DNA from: Oasisia sp. SBJ-2009
Taxonomy: Eukaryota; Annelida; Polychaeta; Sabellida; Siboglinidae
NCBI GenBank assembly: GCA_964017155.1
Contig: OZ024856.1
Coordinates: 12,443,625 to 12,507,624, forward strand
Direction: 5' to 3'
DNA length: 64,000 nt
In this document: positions 49,101-58,204 of the stretch, piece by piece
Numbering within the stretch: the first letter of the stretch is position 1
Layout of the letters: every line of letters starts with the position of its first letter
Position numbers and translations under genes: made by a program
The notes under the pieces: generated by a model
Databases searched by the model: none
Told to the model about the DNA's origin: nothing
The model's input: only the letters and a program-made list of their open reading frames with translations

Positions 49101-52100
49101 AGTGTGTTGTTCATGTTGTACAATGTGTGTTGTTCATGTTCTACGAAGGCATGTTATTAATGTTGTACAAAGATGAGTTGTTCATGTTGTATGAAAGTGT
49201 GTTGTTCATGTTGTACAATGTGTATTGTTCATGTTGTTCAATGGTGTGTTGTTCATGTTGTACAATGTGTGTTGTTCCTGCTCCAGGTACATGAGACTGC
49301 TGGAGCAGTTTGAGGGTGTGTCATTTGGCGACTCACTCTTTGGCTCTTTCGTGCTGTTTCCGCTGCAGCAGAGATTCGATGTGACCTTCAGAAAGGCCGT
49401 CTGGGCAGAGCACCCCCTGGTGTTGAGGGCACTGTCTGCGCCTGTGAAGGAAGTACGTACTGCTCCACATGTGCTACAGTTGTTCTGGCCTGGGTACTGG
49501 GGTCAGACAGTCTTGTCTTAAAGGGGGACTGAAGCGGCCGAACAACCACAGCCCAAACATAAGAACATATAATTTACAGCACTAGTGACCATAATTTGAC
49601 AATCCCAGTGTCACGGTATATTTTTAATAAATTTTCAAAGTGAGCTACTTTCGACACAGGGCGCCGCCATTCCGCCTGGCCATATTGCTGGTTGTACTCG
49701 GGTTTGTTTACAATCACCGGAAGCACGTGTCGATAGGCGGCGCAGCATAGCTCTCGCAAAAACGGACGAAACGCACTCAAACCAAATATAATTAAACACA
49801 TTAATGCACTGTATGCCTAATAGATATACCATAATTGTTAGTAAGCATTATTTCACATACTTCCACAAAGGATTCCTGTAGAAAAAGCAGGTTTGAGATG
49901 ATGAAGTTTGCGTGTCCGCCGGCGGCGAGTTCAGCGGAGTCGGCGGTGGTCACTTTCGAACGCCGATTGTAAGCCTAATTTCGAATGTGACGAGCACAAC
50001 GAGGCGCTGAACCTCAAAACATAAGCTTCGACCAGAGCTACAGGTCCGTGTTTGATTGATTGGCTTGCATATAAGTACGCAGCGACGAAGTAAAGTTCGT
50101 CGAACTCGACAGGAAAACCGGACATGATTTCCTTATTTGGAATGTGATTCGGCGCGTAGGAAGTGACAAGCCGGCGACTCGGCACTCACGAGTTCCGTCA
50201 TGTATCGTTACGACTACAATTTAATCCCACAGTTGTATTTCACTGTCTGCATAATACACGAATGTGACCTAAGAAAAGTTTAAATGTAGTAAGAAATGTG
50301 AATGTAATAAAATAAATCTATGTGTAGATACAAGTATTTAATTTGAAATAAAAATGTTTAAAATCCACTGAATTTGTTTAGCCTAGGTCAACAGATCGCC
50401 AGATCTAGCGATGCGTTGGTTGCTAGAACCAGCTCGAGTTTCTAGGTACAAGTAAAAAAATGTTTTTGACATAGACAGTGGTGGAATAATTTTCTTCAAG
50501 ATAGTGACATAAAAAGAAATGCCAGCTACGACCGTATCAGGCGTATGACGTGTTTGTTAGCGTCGTCATATGCTATAATTACTTAAATTATGGTGACTCG
50601 CTAATTAGTCAACAACTGTTGAACAGTCACGAATCACAGACACAGATATATAACATGCATTATTTATAATGAATTAACAGAAACAGCAAAATACTAATTT
50701 ATGTTATTATTTAAATTAGACTGTTAACTGCATTCAATAAAACACTAGTGTGTATAAAAAATATTTTACCCCATAAATCAACTGATTAAAATCACTAAAG
50801 ATTTTTTTTTTATTAATTGCTGATTTATAAAGGTAAGATCTTAAAGAGCGTAGTAACCAATCCTCAGGATTGCTGAAAGCGCTTTACACTTTATTTCCCT
50901 GACAGACCTGTTCAATCATATACCATCTCAACTTCTCTGGGAAGCATCCAGCAATATGCTACAATTAATTCGCAAAAGCTACTCATACACATATCCACCA
51001 CTGTCTATAGCCATGCAGGTACTCATTTATACAGCTGAGTGAACTGGAAAAATGTAGAGTGAAAAAAAATCCCCAAGCTTTTAACATCACAGCAAAGAAT
51101 TGCAGACATAGCTGTTGACTTATGAATACTGTCTGTTAATCACTAGTTTGCGTACAATTTAATCTTGGCCATTACACGAGGACACTGTTTTTGACATTAT
51201 GCAAGCTGAGGATGTACTGTTTATATGCATTATATCATCAAAGCAAGATACCAGAACGACAAGTAGGAAACGGTGAGCGGCAGCCATGCAGGTCAGTAAA
51301 ATATTATTATCATTATGATTATGGTATCATTGTATTTGTTTCTGGTAACATATGTACATGTGTGCATCGCACAACTTTCTATAAAATAATTAGTATAACA
51401 ACAATAAAACATGCTACAGAATCAATCACACTTAACATAGTGTCACTATTAAGTATGTTAATGTGTCTATCCAATGACACTACCCATCATAACCCAAGTC
51501 AGTTGGCAATATTACCTGGGAACACATTTAATATTTTAATTCATAAAATATCCGTAGAATATTTTATAATTTCATGTATGCACATTCTGTTATTGCTGTA
51601 GAATGCATGACTGTGGTCAAAATACACAAAACACATGGAACTTATTTCAATTTTTTTTAAGCAACTGTTTTGACATACATAATAAGTCACTACCCTCCAG
51701 GGGTAGTATCCGATATTTAAACACTGACAGATTAATACATTTCTAAATAATCTAAGACAACAGTTTTGTTTATCGCCCAAAACATTATGCACCCAAATGT
51801 GGATCTCACCTTTAAGAATCTGCAGTTTTGCTTTCCAAGTGATAAACAAGCACACATTTTTTAGGTGGGGATCTGAATAGTCTCCTGACAGCAGGTAGTA
51901 AGATCACTGATCCCATGACTAAAATTAATAGTTACATGGGTGAAAAAACATTTGGAACCTTACATTAGCCCATAGCCTCCATTGTTACTGGAAAGGGTTG
52001 CAAACATCATGATCAAAGTACAACAGAGGACTGCTGTTACTAATTGCCATTAATAGCCTAGTGCAAATTAGGCAATAAGATCACAATCTTACCAGTGTCC

Positions 52101-55100
52101 TGTGTTTCCCAGCAAGAGTGAAAAGACTACCCATACCCAATACAAACATCACTGCCTGGACAAAGCCCCACTATCTCTCTAGTGCACTTGCATTTCTTAC
52201 CAGTTCACAGTCATGTGCTAGAGCATGATGAAAAGACAAACCAGTGCAACAGAGGTCAGCTTTAAATTGAGTGTTTAAATAAAACTTCAAAATGTTTGGG
52301 GTTCATGGCTGTTGTAGAATGATTATCGACTAACACGACTAGTATATTGAATCTGAAATGAATAGTATTATTGCGTATAACAAAATAAGACTAAAATAAG
52401 AATATAAAGTACGAAAATTATATTTTGATAAGGCATGTATTTTGCTTTCAATAGTACCGCAGACATCAGCATTGTTCAGTTAGTTGCAGTTTGTGCAGTT
52501 AGTGTTTGATAACTGTAAGGTGTCCATAATCACTTCCCAAAATTATTTATTAGGAAAATGGCTAAGAAGTCTATTTAGAAAACCTTATACATTGCAATAA
52601 AAAAAACTTACATATCTCGAAAAAGACTCGGTTGGACAAAACCCCACCCACAAATGAAACTTACGTATAAAACCCAATGTAAACAAATTTAGTCTTAAAT
52701 TGACATTTGTACTTTTTGAAAATACAAGTATGACTTTGACTATGGCCAAGTAGTTGTCTCTGATTGGACCAAGGAGGACACTGATTGCACGTAACTAACT
52801 TAAACATTTTATTTTCTTATATGTGCAAGTAGGCTTGTATAATTGGTTTACCATGTAATTTATGTGTTGCTTATGTAGGAGTGGGTTTGCTTGTTTGTAA
52901 TGATGTCTGAATGACTCGGGATACACACATATTAAAATATGCCAGGAAGGTTAGTCATAATATAATGGAATCTACACAGAATGCACCATTGAAAAGGTAA
53001 TGTTCTATTTATTGCATGAATGTTCCCTGATTGAAACACAACACCTTGCTCAGCCCACTGTCTACTAGTCTCATTGAGACAAGAGCTGACCAATGAACTT
53101 GGCTAGCAGCAGCAGACAAGCCAGAAAGCAGATACCTAATACAGTAGCTGTACATCAAACTGATCTGGGGGTCATTTCAAGGGACCTTCTCAAAAACCAA
53201 ATCATCAGCATTACTTTGTGTTTTGAGGCCCATAGAATGATGTAATAAAATACAGATTTTTTGTGTATATCAGCACCACCACATGCAACAACCATTCAAA
53301 AGTAGATTTGTTTAACAATTGTGGAAAAATAGTCTGGGGGACCATGGAGGACCATATGGGGCCTGCGAAATAATTCAATCAAATTTAGATTTCTCATGCA
53401 TAGTTACAATATCCACAGATCTATGCATCTACACAAAATTAGATCCTGAACACTTTCCGAAATGCTAATTATAAGTTGATTTAATCAGTTTTTATTTTTA
53501 TGATGTATAGGTACTGCAATGAGAAAACAAAAGATGTCAAAACATTGTTATTTATATGTATATCACAGAAGATACATACCCTCATACATATGTATCATTC
53601 TTTCAGATGAAGGATTCACAAATACTGAACACAACTTTCAAAGGATCCAGTGCACCAGATGATATTGTCCCTCATGGCAGTACGGGTGTCACATTGCAAC
53701 GCCATTAACTCGTAGTGTCAAACTCAAACAGAGCCAGTGATCATGTCGCCAATGCCATACTTTATCGATGCAGCAATTATTACAGATAATATTGTTGTTC
53801 CATTGAATATTCATCATGACCATGGGTATGCGAAGTTGTCGTCGCAGTCCTGCATGCCTTCTTCGACTGACCATGGCAGTCATGTCAATGTGGATGACAC
53901 CTTGGATGTCCCAGTCTCACTGTCGCCATCTTCAGATCATTCTGTCTGGAACAGACAGACGGAAAACACTGAAAAGAGTTATGCAGAATATGTGTTAGCG
54001 GATGACAGCAATATCACTGATGATGACTGAAGCAGTTCTGCCACTAATGAGAAAAAATGTATTTCTCTTTTCTGCACCTGCAAAACACCCTGGTTGTTAT
54101 AACATGCCTGCTGCCTGCATGGAAGCATCCCATTGAACATGTGCAGTGATGATATGCAGCTAACCGATACATTCTGACATTTGATTTATAGTAAACAATC
54201 ATTATCTTATAATTACACCATGTATTAGTAATTGGCAAAACTGTGTAATTTATCAATATCACATCACAAAGTCAGCGTATTGGTTGATTTCTTTGTGAAA
54301 TACTTTAATAAAATTATCACAGTATTTTACAAACAAATGATTTGTATGTAAAATTGTTACAGCATTTTGCAAACACATGAATTGATGATTCATTGTCATG
54401 ATGTGGTCTTGATAACATACACACACACACACTCGCACATATACAATACATAGTACACAATACATTAAAACTCCACTTCAATATTCCCATGTGAATTGCA
54501 CAATGTCCTTATTACACATATATTTATTATTCAGACTATTATAAATTGCATGGCAGCATGCATATATAAATAACATTATTTACATAAATTAAACAAATTG
54601 TATTAGCATTTTTAATTAGAAATTAATTAATTATATTAAAAGGATGCACACATCATATAACATCTTGTCAGAAATAAAAAGTAAGTTTGTAATAGATTTA
54701 CGTTACGAATTCGAAGATAGAATGACTTTATTATTTAAATTATACATATGTCATTGACATTGTGTGGCCATACAAGTATAATTGTTTTGTTTAGGTTTGA
54801 AGTGCTAAATTACTTTTCGATACCTGTTGAACTACGTATTACTTACCTACTACCCCGAGGGTAGCTATTGGTCGAACGAACGAGTTTGCACGCAAATCGC
54901 ACTTAGACAACAGACCGATACTCCCAACATTGTCACTGACAGCTGTCGTGCCACTCGATCGTGGTCAGTCATGGTTCATGCAGGCATCTGTCAGCACGGT
55001 CTGGCTCGGTCGTCAGCTATCTCCAGACAACATACAACGATGTGCGTCGACATCGGGACGCAGTATCCACACAAACACCATGCAACATTCACATTGTTTT

Positions 55101-57323
55101 ATAGCACGTTGATCCCAAAATCAAAGATGACCATAAACATGCCACATCACATGGCGATCTTCTCTCGCCATCTCACACCTCGGCTCGCACGCTGGGTGAA
55201 GCAAAAATGGCTTTACGTGTGTCACTTGTGCAACAGATGCTTCTCTCACTTGTGCTACAAATTATTCCTCTGTCGGATCCATTTTCTATTGTGATTTATC
55301 CAAAACCACTAACAACTAGCGCCTCTTGACTCTTCTAAGGCTAAGTCTAACGCAAAACACTTCCGATATCTGTGTAAACAAAATAAGAAATAGTCCCGAT
55401 AGACCTTCCGGTCGTAAGCCCCGCCCCTTGAAGGCTGTCAACACAGAGAGCGTAAAAATGAAAATGTTTCATTGGTTCAAAATCGTCGGTATTTAATTTC
55501 ACCTTTTTATTTCGAATGCAAATAAATATTATTTGTGGATACATAGGACATCTATCGTGTACAATAAGGCACCATATTTTTGTTTTTGCGTAGAAATGTC
55601 TAATTATGAAGAAAACCGGAAAAAACCAAAAATTTACATGGGCTAGATAGGAGGTAATCAAACCACTCGGCTTGGAATAAAGATGGCGATACGCAGTGTT
55701 CTATGCCGACGATTTAGGCATTGAAAAATATTTTTTTTCCAGTTTGTCTGATAAGTGAATGTGCTTCTGCCACCATTAATGTATACTTATATAGTGTACA
55801 TTTAGGTATATGGAATGTTACAGCTGTGTTTCACTTCCCCTTTAAGGTACAAAGATCTTATTAGAATCTTGGGCAGGTACATTCACTTCATGTTTCTCTA
55901 GTTCTGGGGAGTGGTGATCGCGTGGTAGAGCGCCGGACTGTCAATCGAGGGGACGGTGGTTCAATCCCACCTACCGCCATTTCGAAACTTAGGCAATTTC
56001 GTTCACCCCGCATTTGCCTGTGTCTTTCGGAAGAGACACTAAAATACCCTTCTATCTGGTGTCTATGCCAGGGGAAGTAAAAGTTCCCACACTGGGGGTT
56101 AATGTGTAATCTGTAGTGGACTCACTAATTCTAGAGAAGAACTCCTGCATTAGCCCAAGTTTGGGCTGTTTGGAGGAAACAACCTAAGAACTGAGAACTA
56201 AGTTTACTGAGCTGTATGAATCAGTAGACAACAATGGATGTGTGTATATTAATAGTTTTGTACATATATTGCAATGTGGCTTAATACTTCCCAGATACCT
56301 CAATTTGTTCATTTGAACAGTTCTGCCGGGGATGAAGCATGAAGCTATTTGAGTAATCTCAAAGACTGAATACTGCACTGTGTAAGAACTCACTTGACTC
56401 GTGACTCCTGTCATAGGTTGTGGTGCCCCTGGAGCAGCTGCTGGAGCCAGAGGAGACAGACGTGGAGCTGGTGCGGCTCTACACACAGGCGCTGCTGTCA
56501 GGCTCCGTCCAGAGCCGCTGGGCTCCGGTGCTCTACCTCATCGCTGTCCATCACGTCAACCGATTCTTCTACACCCAAGACCCCTCACACACCAAACTGA
56601 GACATCTCATGTTGTCTCAGACACTCATGTGTGGCCACAAGGTGTGTCACAGGAAATAGTTTACCTCCCTCTTTTATTAGACAAAATGGTGGCGCATGAA
56701 ATGTTATCCCTTGAGATAAACGAAACTTGTGCCATGTGAAATGGTATCCCTGGCTTTAGACACATTTTTTGGCACATGAAATTTAATTTTTAGAGAGATA
56801 TAAGAGTTGGTATGAAATGTATAGCTTATGAAATTATGTCCTTTACAAAATTAGCTAGATAATGTTTAACGAAATAATATTCTGTGAGATAGATAATATT
56901 TGTGGCACATGAAATAATATCATATATATTCATATTATATAGAAAAACGTGTGTGTGGTATATAGTTATATTCCTTTAGATAAACAAAATATGAGACATG
57001 AAATTAATACATATCTAGATAAATAAAGTGTGTCACATCCGGAATGATTTACCTACACGTGAACAGGTTATAGACAAGGTGTGTAGCACGTGAAATGATT
57101 CACCTTCTTACAGACAAGAGTTGCAATGCATACATTTCACCATGTTGTGCAAAATGTTATTTAAATTGATATATCTCATTGATTTTTGCAGAAAACCAGG
57201 CATGATCTGCTGCATTACAAGAGGCCAAACCTGGAGGTAGACAGTGGCATGGAACTGTACAAGAGGCTGCCTAACAACAGACAACGTCTCGTAGACCGCC
57301 TCAGTTCTGGAGGACACAAGTAG
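25677..57323 (+). CDS. RPAP1: RNA polymerase II-associated protein 1, complete, 31 coding exons
   Basis: Coding exons: 25677-25866 (exon from 25659), 26883-27014, 27692-27732, 28712-28807, 29154-29283, 29665-29817, 30317-30493, 31193-31335, 32591-32692, 33479-33580, 34209-34376, 34782-34919, 36157-36291, 36995-37067, 37668-37765, 38457-38512, 38800-38901, 39355-39528, 39759-39885, 40068-40139, 41518-41627, 42495-42693, 43344-43490, 44273-44397, 45117-45317, 46452-46577, 47016-47176, 47913-48048, 49287-49452, 56417-56641, 57192-57323. All borders are AG/GT with matching phases. The sum is 4137 nt: 1378 residues plus stop, against ~1390 in vertebrates. RPAP1 acts with RPAP3/R2TP and GPN proteins in RNA polymerase II assembly and nuclear import, and links polymerase to Mediator. 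Least certain: the exon 6 acceptor (weak tract) and exon 8 start (31169 also keeps frame). Confidence 0.93.
26360..26400 (+). mobile_element. Retroposon 3' tail in RPAP1 intron 1
   Basis: GGCGCTTTACAAATAAAAATTATTATTTA has the GCGCT-TTA-C signature plus (TTA)n tail of LINE or SINE 3' ends seen elsewhere in the window. No coding part was recognised upstream. Confidence 0.4.
27864..28026. repeat. (ACAGT)n/(ACAAT)n pentanucleotide array
   Basis: About 130 bp of ACAGT units followed by ACAAT units, in RPAP1 intron 3. It borders AACACTTTATTCATC, a likely inverted retroposon tail, so the array probably expanded from a LINE 3' tail. The long frames across it (YCTVL-type on minus, STVQY-type on plus) are repeat artefacts. 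Confidence 0.9.
28288..28484. mobile_element. Inverted pair of Penelope terminal segments with hammerhead-like core
   Basis: About 78 bp at 28288-28365 is repeated in inverse complement at 28406-28484 with few differences, around a ~40-bp spacer. Each arm includes CCTGAAGAAGGCC, a GGTCGAAAC-type block and GTAGAAGTAAGTCGAATTGC. This is the form of Penelope-like element ends, which often occur as inverted copies. It lies in RPAP1 intron 3. No coding part of the element remains. Confidence 0.65.
28320..28365 (-). ncRNA. Mini-hammerhead ribozyme candidate
   Basis: On the minus strand the order is TTC, CTGAAGA (core CUGANGA, 28362-28356), an unpaired A, GGCC, a 9-nt loop, GGTC (pairs with GGCC using one G-U), GAAAC, then GTA as cleavage triplet (28332-28330), and GAA that can pair with the TTC. 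There is no stem III loop, as in the minimal hammerheads reported from Penelope-like elements, which are described as cleaving as dimers. The plus-strand partner at 28410-28442 has GAAAT instead of GAAAC and is probably weaker. Activity is untested. Confidence 0.5.
29007..29112. mobile_element. Short AGATAACC-ended repeat (MITE-like), copy 1
   Basis: Begins AGATAACC and ends GGTTATCT, inverse complements, enclosing about 90 bp with GACTGTCACTAA and TCGTGGCAGCCACCCC. The same unit recurs at 45495-45596. It lies in RPAP1 intron 4 and has no coding capacity. Confidence 0.6.
29535..29624. repeat. (CATG)n and (CA)n microsatellites
   Basis: CATGCATG repeats (about 29537-29560) followed by about 40 bp of CA repeats, in RPAP1 intron 5, ending about 40 bp before exon 6. 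The region replaces what would normally be the polypyrimidine stretch of the intron. Confidence 0.9.
30616..30712 (+). other. RPAP1: Candidate poison exon or alternative last exon of RPAP1
   Basis: A strong acceptor (TTTACTTTCATCCCAG) precedes 97 nt ending at a strong donor (TTTGTAAGG). Joined to exon 7 it reads DTVQTINQVLSPGEFGTRYA, DYLRNKH and stop (TGA at 30697-30699). Exon 7 joins directly to exon 8 in frame, so this segment is dispensable, and its length is not a multiple of three. Inclusion would truncate RPAP1 just after the RPAP1_N domain. An AATAAA-like run near 30765 would also permit its use as a last exon. It may equally be a chance exon. Confidence 0.4.
31193..33580 (+). CDS. RPAP1: RPAP1 exons 8-10: RPAP1_C domain
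   Basis: Exon 8 begins with a Gly/Glu run from a GGGGAG repeat, then KRDKKWVHMDEVEREKMEWM, the conserved block that precedes the core domain. Exons 9-10 carry the RPAP1_C domain (about residues 357-420): PARFDLHGRLVPAD, DMPTHLGLHHHGDEPE, then RAGYTLGELFILARSTFLQQ. The THLGLHHHG signature is the most recognisable mark of the family. Two acceptors suit exon 8: 31168 (adds eight residues, VPTHPVLP) or 31192. Confidence 0.9.
31340..31615 (+). mobile_element. LINE/SINE 3' end in RPAP1 intron 8
   Basis: Phrases such as TTTATATAATTTACATACAA and the ending CAGCGCATCGATCC ... GGAATTAGCGCTAT then (TTA)n are shared with 41850-42345. The two are 3' ends of the same retroposon family. Confidence 0.6.
32160..32450 (+). 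mobile_element. LINE 3' end in RPAP1 intron 8
   Basis: TTGCACAATCTGG, AGGTACATTTCCGAAAGAAC and GCACGAACCGTTATC repeat the sequence of the copy at about 15583-15872 at high identity, including the GGGGGACTATTAAAGGTTAT end and a TATTGTATTG-rich tail. Only the last approximately 290 bp are present, as expected for target-primed insertion. Confidence 0.75.
34209..49452 (+). CDS. RPAP1: RPAP1 exons 11-29: helical repeat body
   Basis: These exons encode the long alpha-helical (HEAT-like) body. Landmarks that align with the vertebrate order are an acidic run (DVDDEDEEEER, about residue 505), KHDVIKGLLKMSLLQRLRYI, CPRLMSSLFSQFLPITWTP, FSRVLKLMRVVCTASRNMA, DLYPVLMARVQ, ETWRPLVLDAI, and FEGVSFGDSLFGSFVLFPLQ in exon 29. 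Two exons needed choices: exon 21 starts at 41518 after CTGTAG, because the nearer CAG at 41533 gives a stop; exon 27 starts at 47016, because only that phase fits. Several introns here begin or end in minisatellites. Confidence 0.88.
35249..35715. repeat. 25-bp minisatellite, about 18 units
   Basis: Unit CTTTTGGTGAACATAAAGGT plus GAAGT, with a CTTTCAGTG variant interspersed and TATATGG variants at the right end. It lies in RPAP1 intron 12. The minus-strand frames repeating DFTFMFT/LHLYVH are repeat artefacts. Confidence 0.93.
35850..36109. repeat. 260-bp direct repeat, copy 1
   Basis: Runs from AACATAGAACATTTACTG to CTGTCTCCATGTGTT and matches 37173-37432 with no difference that I could see. 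The copies flank RPAP1 exons 13 and 14 in direct orientation, 1323 bp apart start to start. Confidence 0.9.
36296..36475. repeat. GTGTGTATGG-type microsatellite at the exon 13 donor
   Basis: GTGTGGGTGTGT and TATGGGTGTGTG units begin a few bases after the exon 13 donor (36292). The repeat supplies many GT dinucleotides close to the true donor. Confidence 0.9.
37173..37432. repeat. 260-bp direct repeat, copy 2
   Basis: Second copy of the 35850-36109 segment, in RPAP1 intron 14. The sequence just outside each copy differs, which marks the edges clearly and argues against overlap of a larger duplication. Confidence 0.9.
38980..39350. repeat. RPAP1: Irregular CCAGTGACCTGTAACCTTT repeats before exon 18
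   Basis: Roughly 20-25-bp units such as CACCCCAGTGACCTGTAACC fill the end of RPAP1 intron 17, becoming regular at 39255-39330. Several units resemble the true acceptor and start of exon 18 (CTCCCAG then TGACCTGTACCC at 39355). The repeat therefore contains decoy copies of the 3' splice site. Confidence 0.75.
40113..40745. repeat. RPAP1: 83/85-bp minisatellite spanning the exon 20 donor
   Basis: Eight units begin with CATGTCTCCACAGAGGTTTG-like sequence at 40125, 40210, 40295, 40378, 40461, 40544, 40629 and 40712. The first is the real end of RPAP1 exon 20 (40139) with its GTTTGT donor. Units with AGAGG are 85 bp and keep a perfect copy of the junction (second and sixth); those lacking AG are 83 bp. 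The long plus-strand frames (YTVLQF-type) are repeat artefacts. Confidence 0.93.
41850..42345 (+). mobile_element. LINE 3' end in RPAP1 intron 21
   Basis: Starts with GCGCCGAAGCACCACGACTA, which translates with frame slips to APRLWNELPLNIRAS and SGTCLENV, the C-terminal end of a jockey-type LINE protein. It ends CAGCGCATCGATCC, GGAATTAGCGCTAT and (TTA)n, as at 31555-31615. Confidence 0.65.
42995..43138. repeat. (AT)n microsatellite
   Basis: About 140 bp of TATATA with interspersed ATATATAC in RPAP1 intron 22. The Tyr/Ile frames on both strands are artefacts of the repeat. Confidence 0.92.
45495..45596. mobile_element. Short AGATAACC-ended repeat (MITE-like), copy 2
   Basis: Shares with 29007-29112 the AGATAACC start, GACTGTCACTAA, ATTTTGGTCGCT, TCGTGGCAGCCACCCC and the TAGTTGG end. 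The right end has decayed (GGCCATTTT instead of GGTTATCT). It lies in RPAP1 intron 25. Confidence 0.6.
46293..46440. repeat. 19-bp minisatellite next to exon 26
   Basis: About seven units of TCATGTGATCTGGTCACAG end 12 bp before the RPAP1 exon 26 acceptor (46451). Exon 26 itself contains TGTCATGTGACAG, similar to the unit, which suggests the array may have been seeded near the exon edge. Confidence 0.85.
47207..47540 (+). mobile_element. tRNA-derived SINE, family B
   Basis: The head has GGAGCGCAATGGCTCAGGGG (A box TGGCTCAGGGGTAGAG) and a B box (GGTTTCAAATCC). The body includes ACCTGGCTATAGACAGTGG, GAAGCCGAGATGGCG and AGGGAAGTAAAGTG, ending in GCGCTATATACGACC. It lies in RPAP1 intron 27. A minus copy is at 50822-51118. 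Confidence 0.8.
48125..49280. repeat. 24-bp-class minisatellite before exon 29
   Basis: Units of the type TGTTGTTCATGTTGTACAAA, about 24 bp, fill most of RPAP1 intron 28 and run up to the exon 29 acceptor at 49286. The middle block (48483-48800) is homogenised to GGTGTGTCGTTCATGTCGTA plus CAAT, and the right block has a higher-order unit of about 120 bp containing GCGAAGGCATGTTATTAAT. Open frames such as FMSYNGVS are repeat artefacts. Confidence 0.93.
50822..51118 (-). mobile_element. tRNA-derived SINE, family B, minus copy
   Basis: Reads on the minus strand as the body of the 47207-47540 SINE: CTATAGACAGTGGTGGATAT, AGAAGTTGAGATGGTAT and AGGGAAATAAAGTGTAAAGC. The tRNA-like head is degraded near 51100. 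Confidence 0.7.
53600..54030 (+). pseudogene. Unassigned coding-like segment inside the TTAA element
   Basis: Two frames in succession: MKDSQILNTTFKGSSAPDD up to a stop near 53708, then 53737-54030 (97 residues) with VPLNIHHDHGYAKLSSQ and an acidic end. Composition is balanced and unlike the AT-rich surroundings. Low Cys content and the acidic patch would suit a linker region of a transposase, but no motif is decisive. I do not assign a function. Confidence 0.25.
54827..55294 (+). other. Open frame in GC-richer block, unassigned
   Basis: A 155-residue frame within the right third of the candidate TTAA element, in a block of locally raised GC. It has no signal peptide or recognised motif, and minus-strand frames are also partly open. 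It may be a 5' or 3' part of the element rather than protein-coding. Confidence 0.2.
55905..56205 (+). mobile_element. tRNA-derived SINE, family A
   Basis: The head has GCGTGGTAGAGCGCCGGAC (A box), CTGTCAA (apparent GTC anticodon loop) and GGTTCAATCCC (B box). The body continues with CTTCTATCTGGTGTCTATGC and TAATTCTAGAGAAGAACTCC. It lies in RPAP1 intron 29, just right of the candidate TTAA element. The copy at 1612-1862 is its inverse. Confidence 0.8.
56417..57323 (+). CDS. RPAP1: RPAP1 exons 30-31: C-terminus
   Basis: Exon 30 encodes VPLEQLLEPEETDVELVRLY, SRWAPVLYLIAVHHVNRFFY and TQDPSHTKLRHLML, matching the conserved RW-x-PVLY-x-x-AV-x-HVN-x-F block. Exon 31 encodes RHDLLHYKRPNLE and ELYKRLPNNRQRLVDRLS, ending at TAG 57321-57323. 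Polyadenylation-like AATAAA sequences occur at about 57450 and 57474. The intron before exon 30 is about 7 kb, the largest in the gene, swollen by inserted elements. Confidence 0.92.
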
Positions 57324-57654
57324 AACCAACATCATCCCAGTCTGGAGACAGAAGTAGACAGCAGACAACATCCCATTATAAAAAAAATATTATGATAAAA
57401 ACAACTGACAATTTCTTTAAATATTACAGATGTTTGAGGTATTTAAAAAATAAAAATTATTCATTATTTTTGTAATAAAATCATTGTTGGTGAAGACACG
57501 GATTGGAACGTTGTCAGTTTAGTTAATTTTTTATTTTCTGTTGTTGGCCTGTCCTTGTGGAATAATATTTTACTTCAGTCACACAAAGAAACAAACCCTC
57601 TGTTTCTGTGGTATTAGGTGGACAACGTTGACAACTCGTCGAACTTTTAATGTA

Positions 57655-58200
57655 AACCATAATGACAAGTGTATAATGACTTATTTTGGAGCAAACATTT
57701 GTCGATGAGTACGACGTTTCGCCCCATCACCTACAGGCCTTGTTCACGTACTGGTGTCACGTGTGTTGGCTCAGATTTCGGTGGGATAATTTGGTTGTAG
57801 ATGGCGGGCAATTGGTATCCCTGGTCTCTGTTCATGGTAGGGGCTCTTTGTTTGATATATTTTATACGCTCCTTCACTTTTCTCTTGTGCCAGTTGGATT
57901 CACGGGTCAGTACTTTAATGTTCTTCATGGACACTGAGTGTCCTGTGGCCCGGCAATGATCTACTACTGTTGGTTTATCCAGGTTTATATGTTCTTTGAA
58001 TCTCTGGCTGAGTGTTCTCTTGGTTTCACCTATGTATGTGTGGCTGCTGTCGATGTCACACGTGATGTTATAGATGGTTCCACATTGGTGTTCTTCTGTA
58101 CGACGGTACTCATCGACAAATTATTGCTCCAAAGTAAATCAAATCAAACAATAAACCATTCTTAGAGCCATGAACAATATATTCAATATCACAATGACAA
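57655..58200 (-). mobile_element. Penelope-like element fragment with GIY-YIG endonuclease (copy B)
   Basis: On the minus strand the frame gives [80 protein letters not shown] and [20 protein letters not shown]. The YNI ... YIGETKR-TL-QR-EH pattern is the GIY-YIG endonuclease module of Penelope-like retroelements, which cuts the insertion target. The reverse transcriptase is absent. The ends are inverted copies of each other: ATTTTGGAGCAAACATTTGT near 57685, and its counterpart near 58118-58142. Confidence 0.85.
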
Positions 58201-58204
58201 TGTC

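Larger units (their letters stand above)
49522..55841. mobile_element. Candidate 6.3-kb TTAA-flanked transposon in RPAP1 intron 29
   Basis: The left end AGGGGGACTGAAGC and the right end, inverted AGGGGAAGTGAAAC, are short terminal inverted repeats (11 of 14 identical), each outside-flanked by TTAA (49518-49521 and 55842-55845). This is the layout of Kolobok or piggyBac elements. I did not recognise a transposase. The frame 53737-54030 ends in an acidic tail (AEYVLADDSNITDDD) that could belong to one. A SINE at 50822-51118 is nested inside. Weak point: the terminal match is short. Confidence 0.5.
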
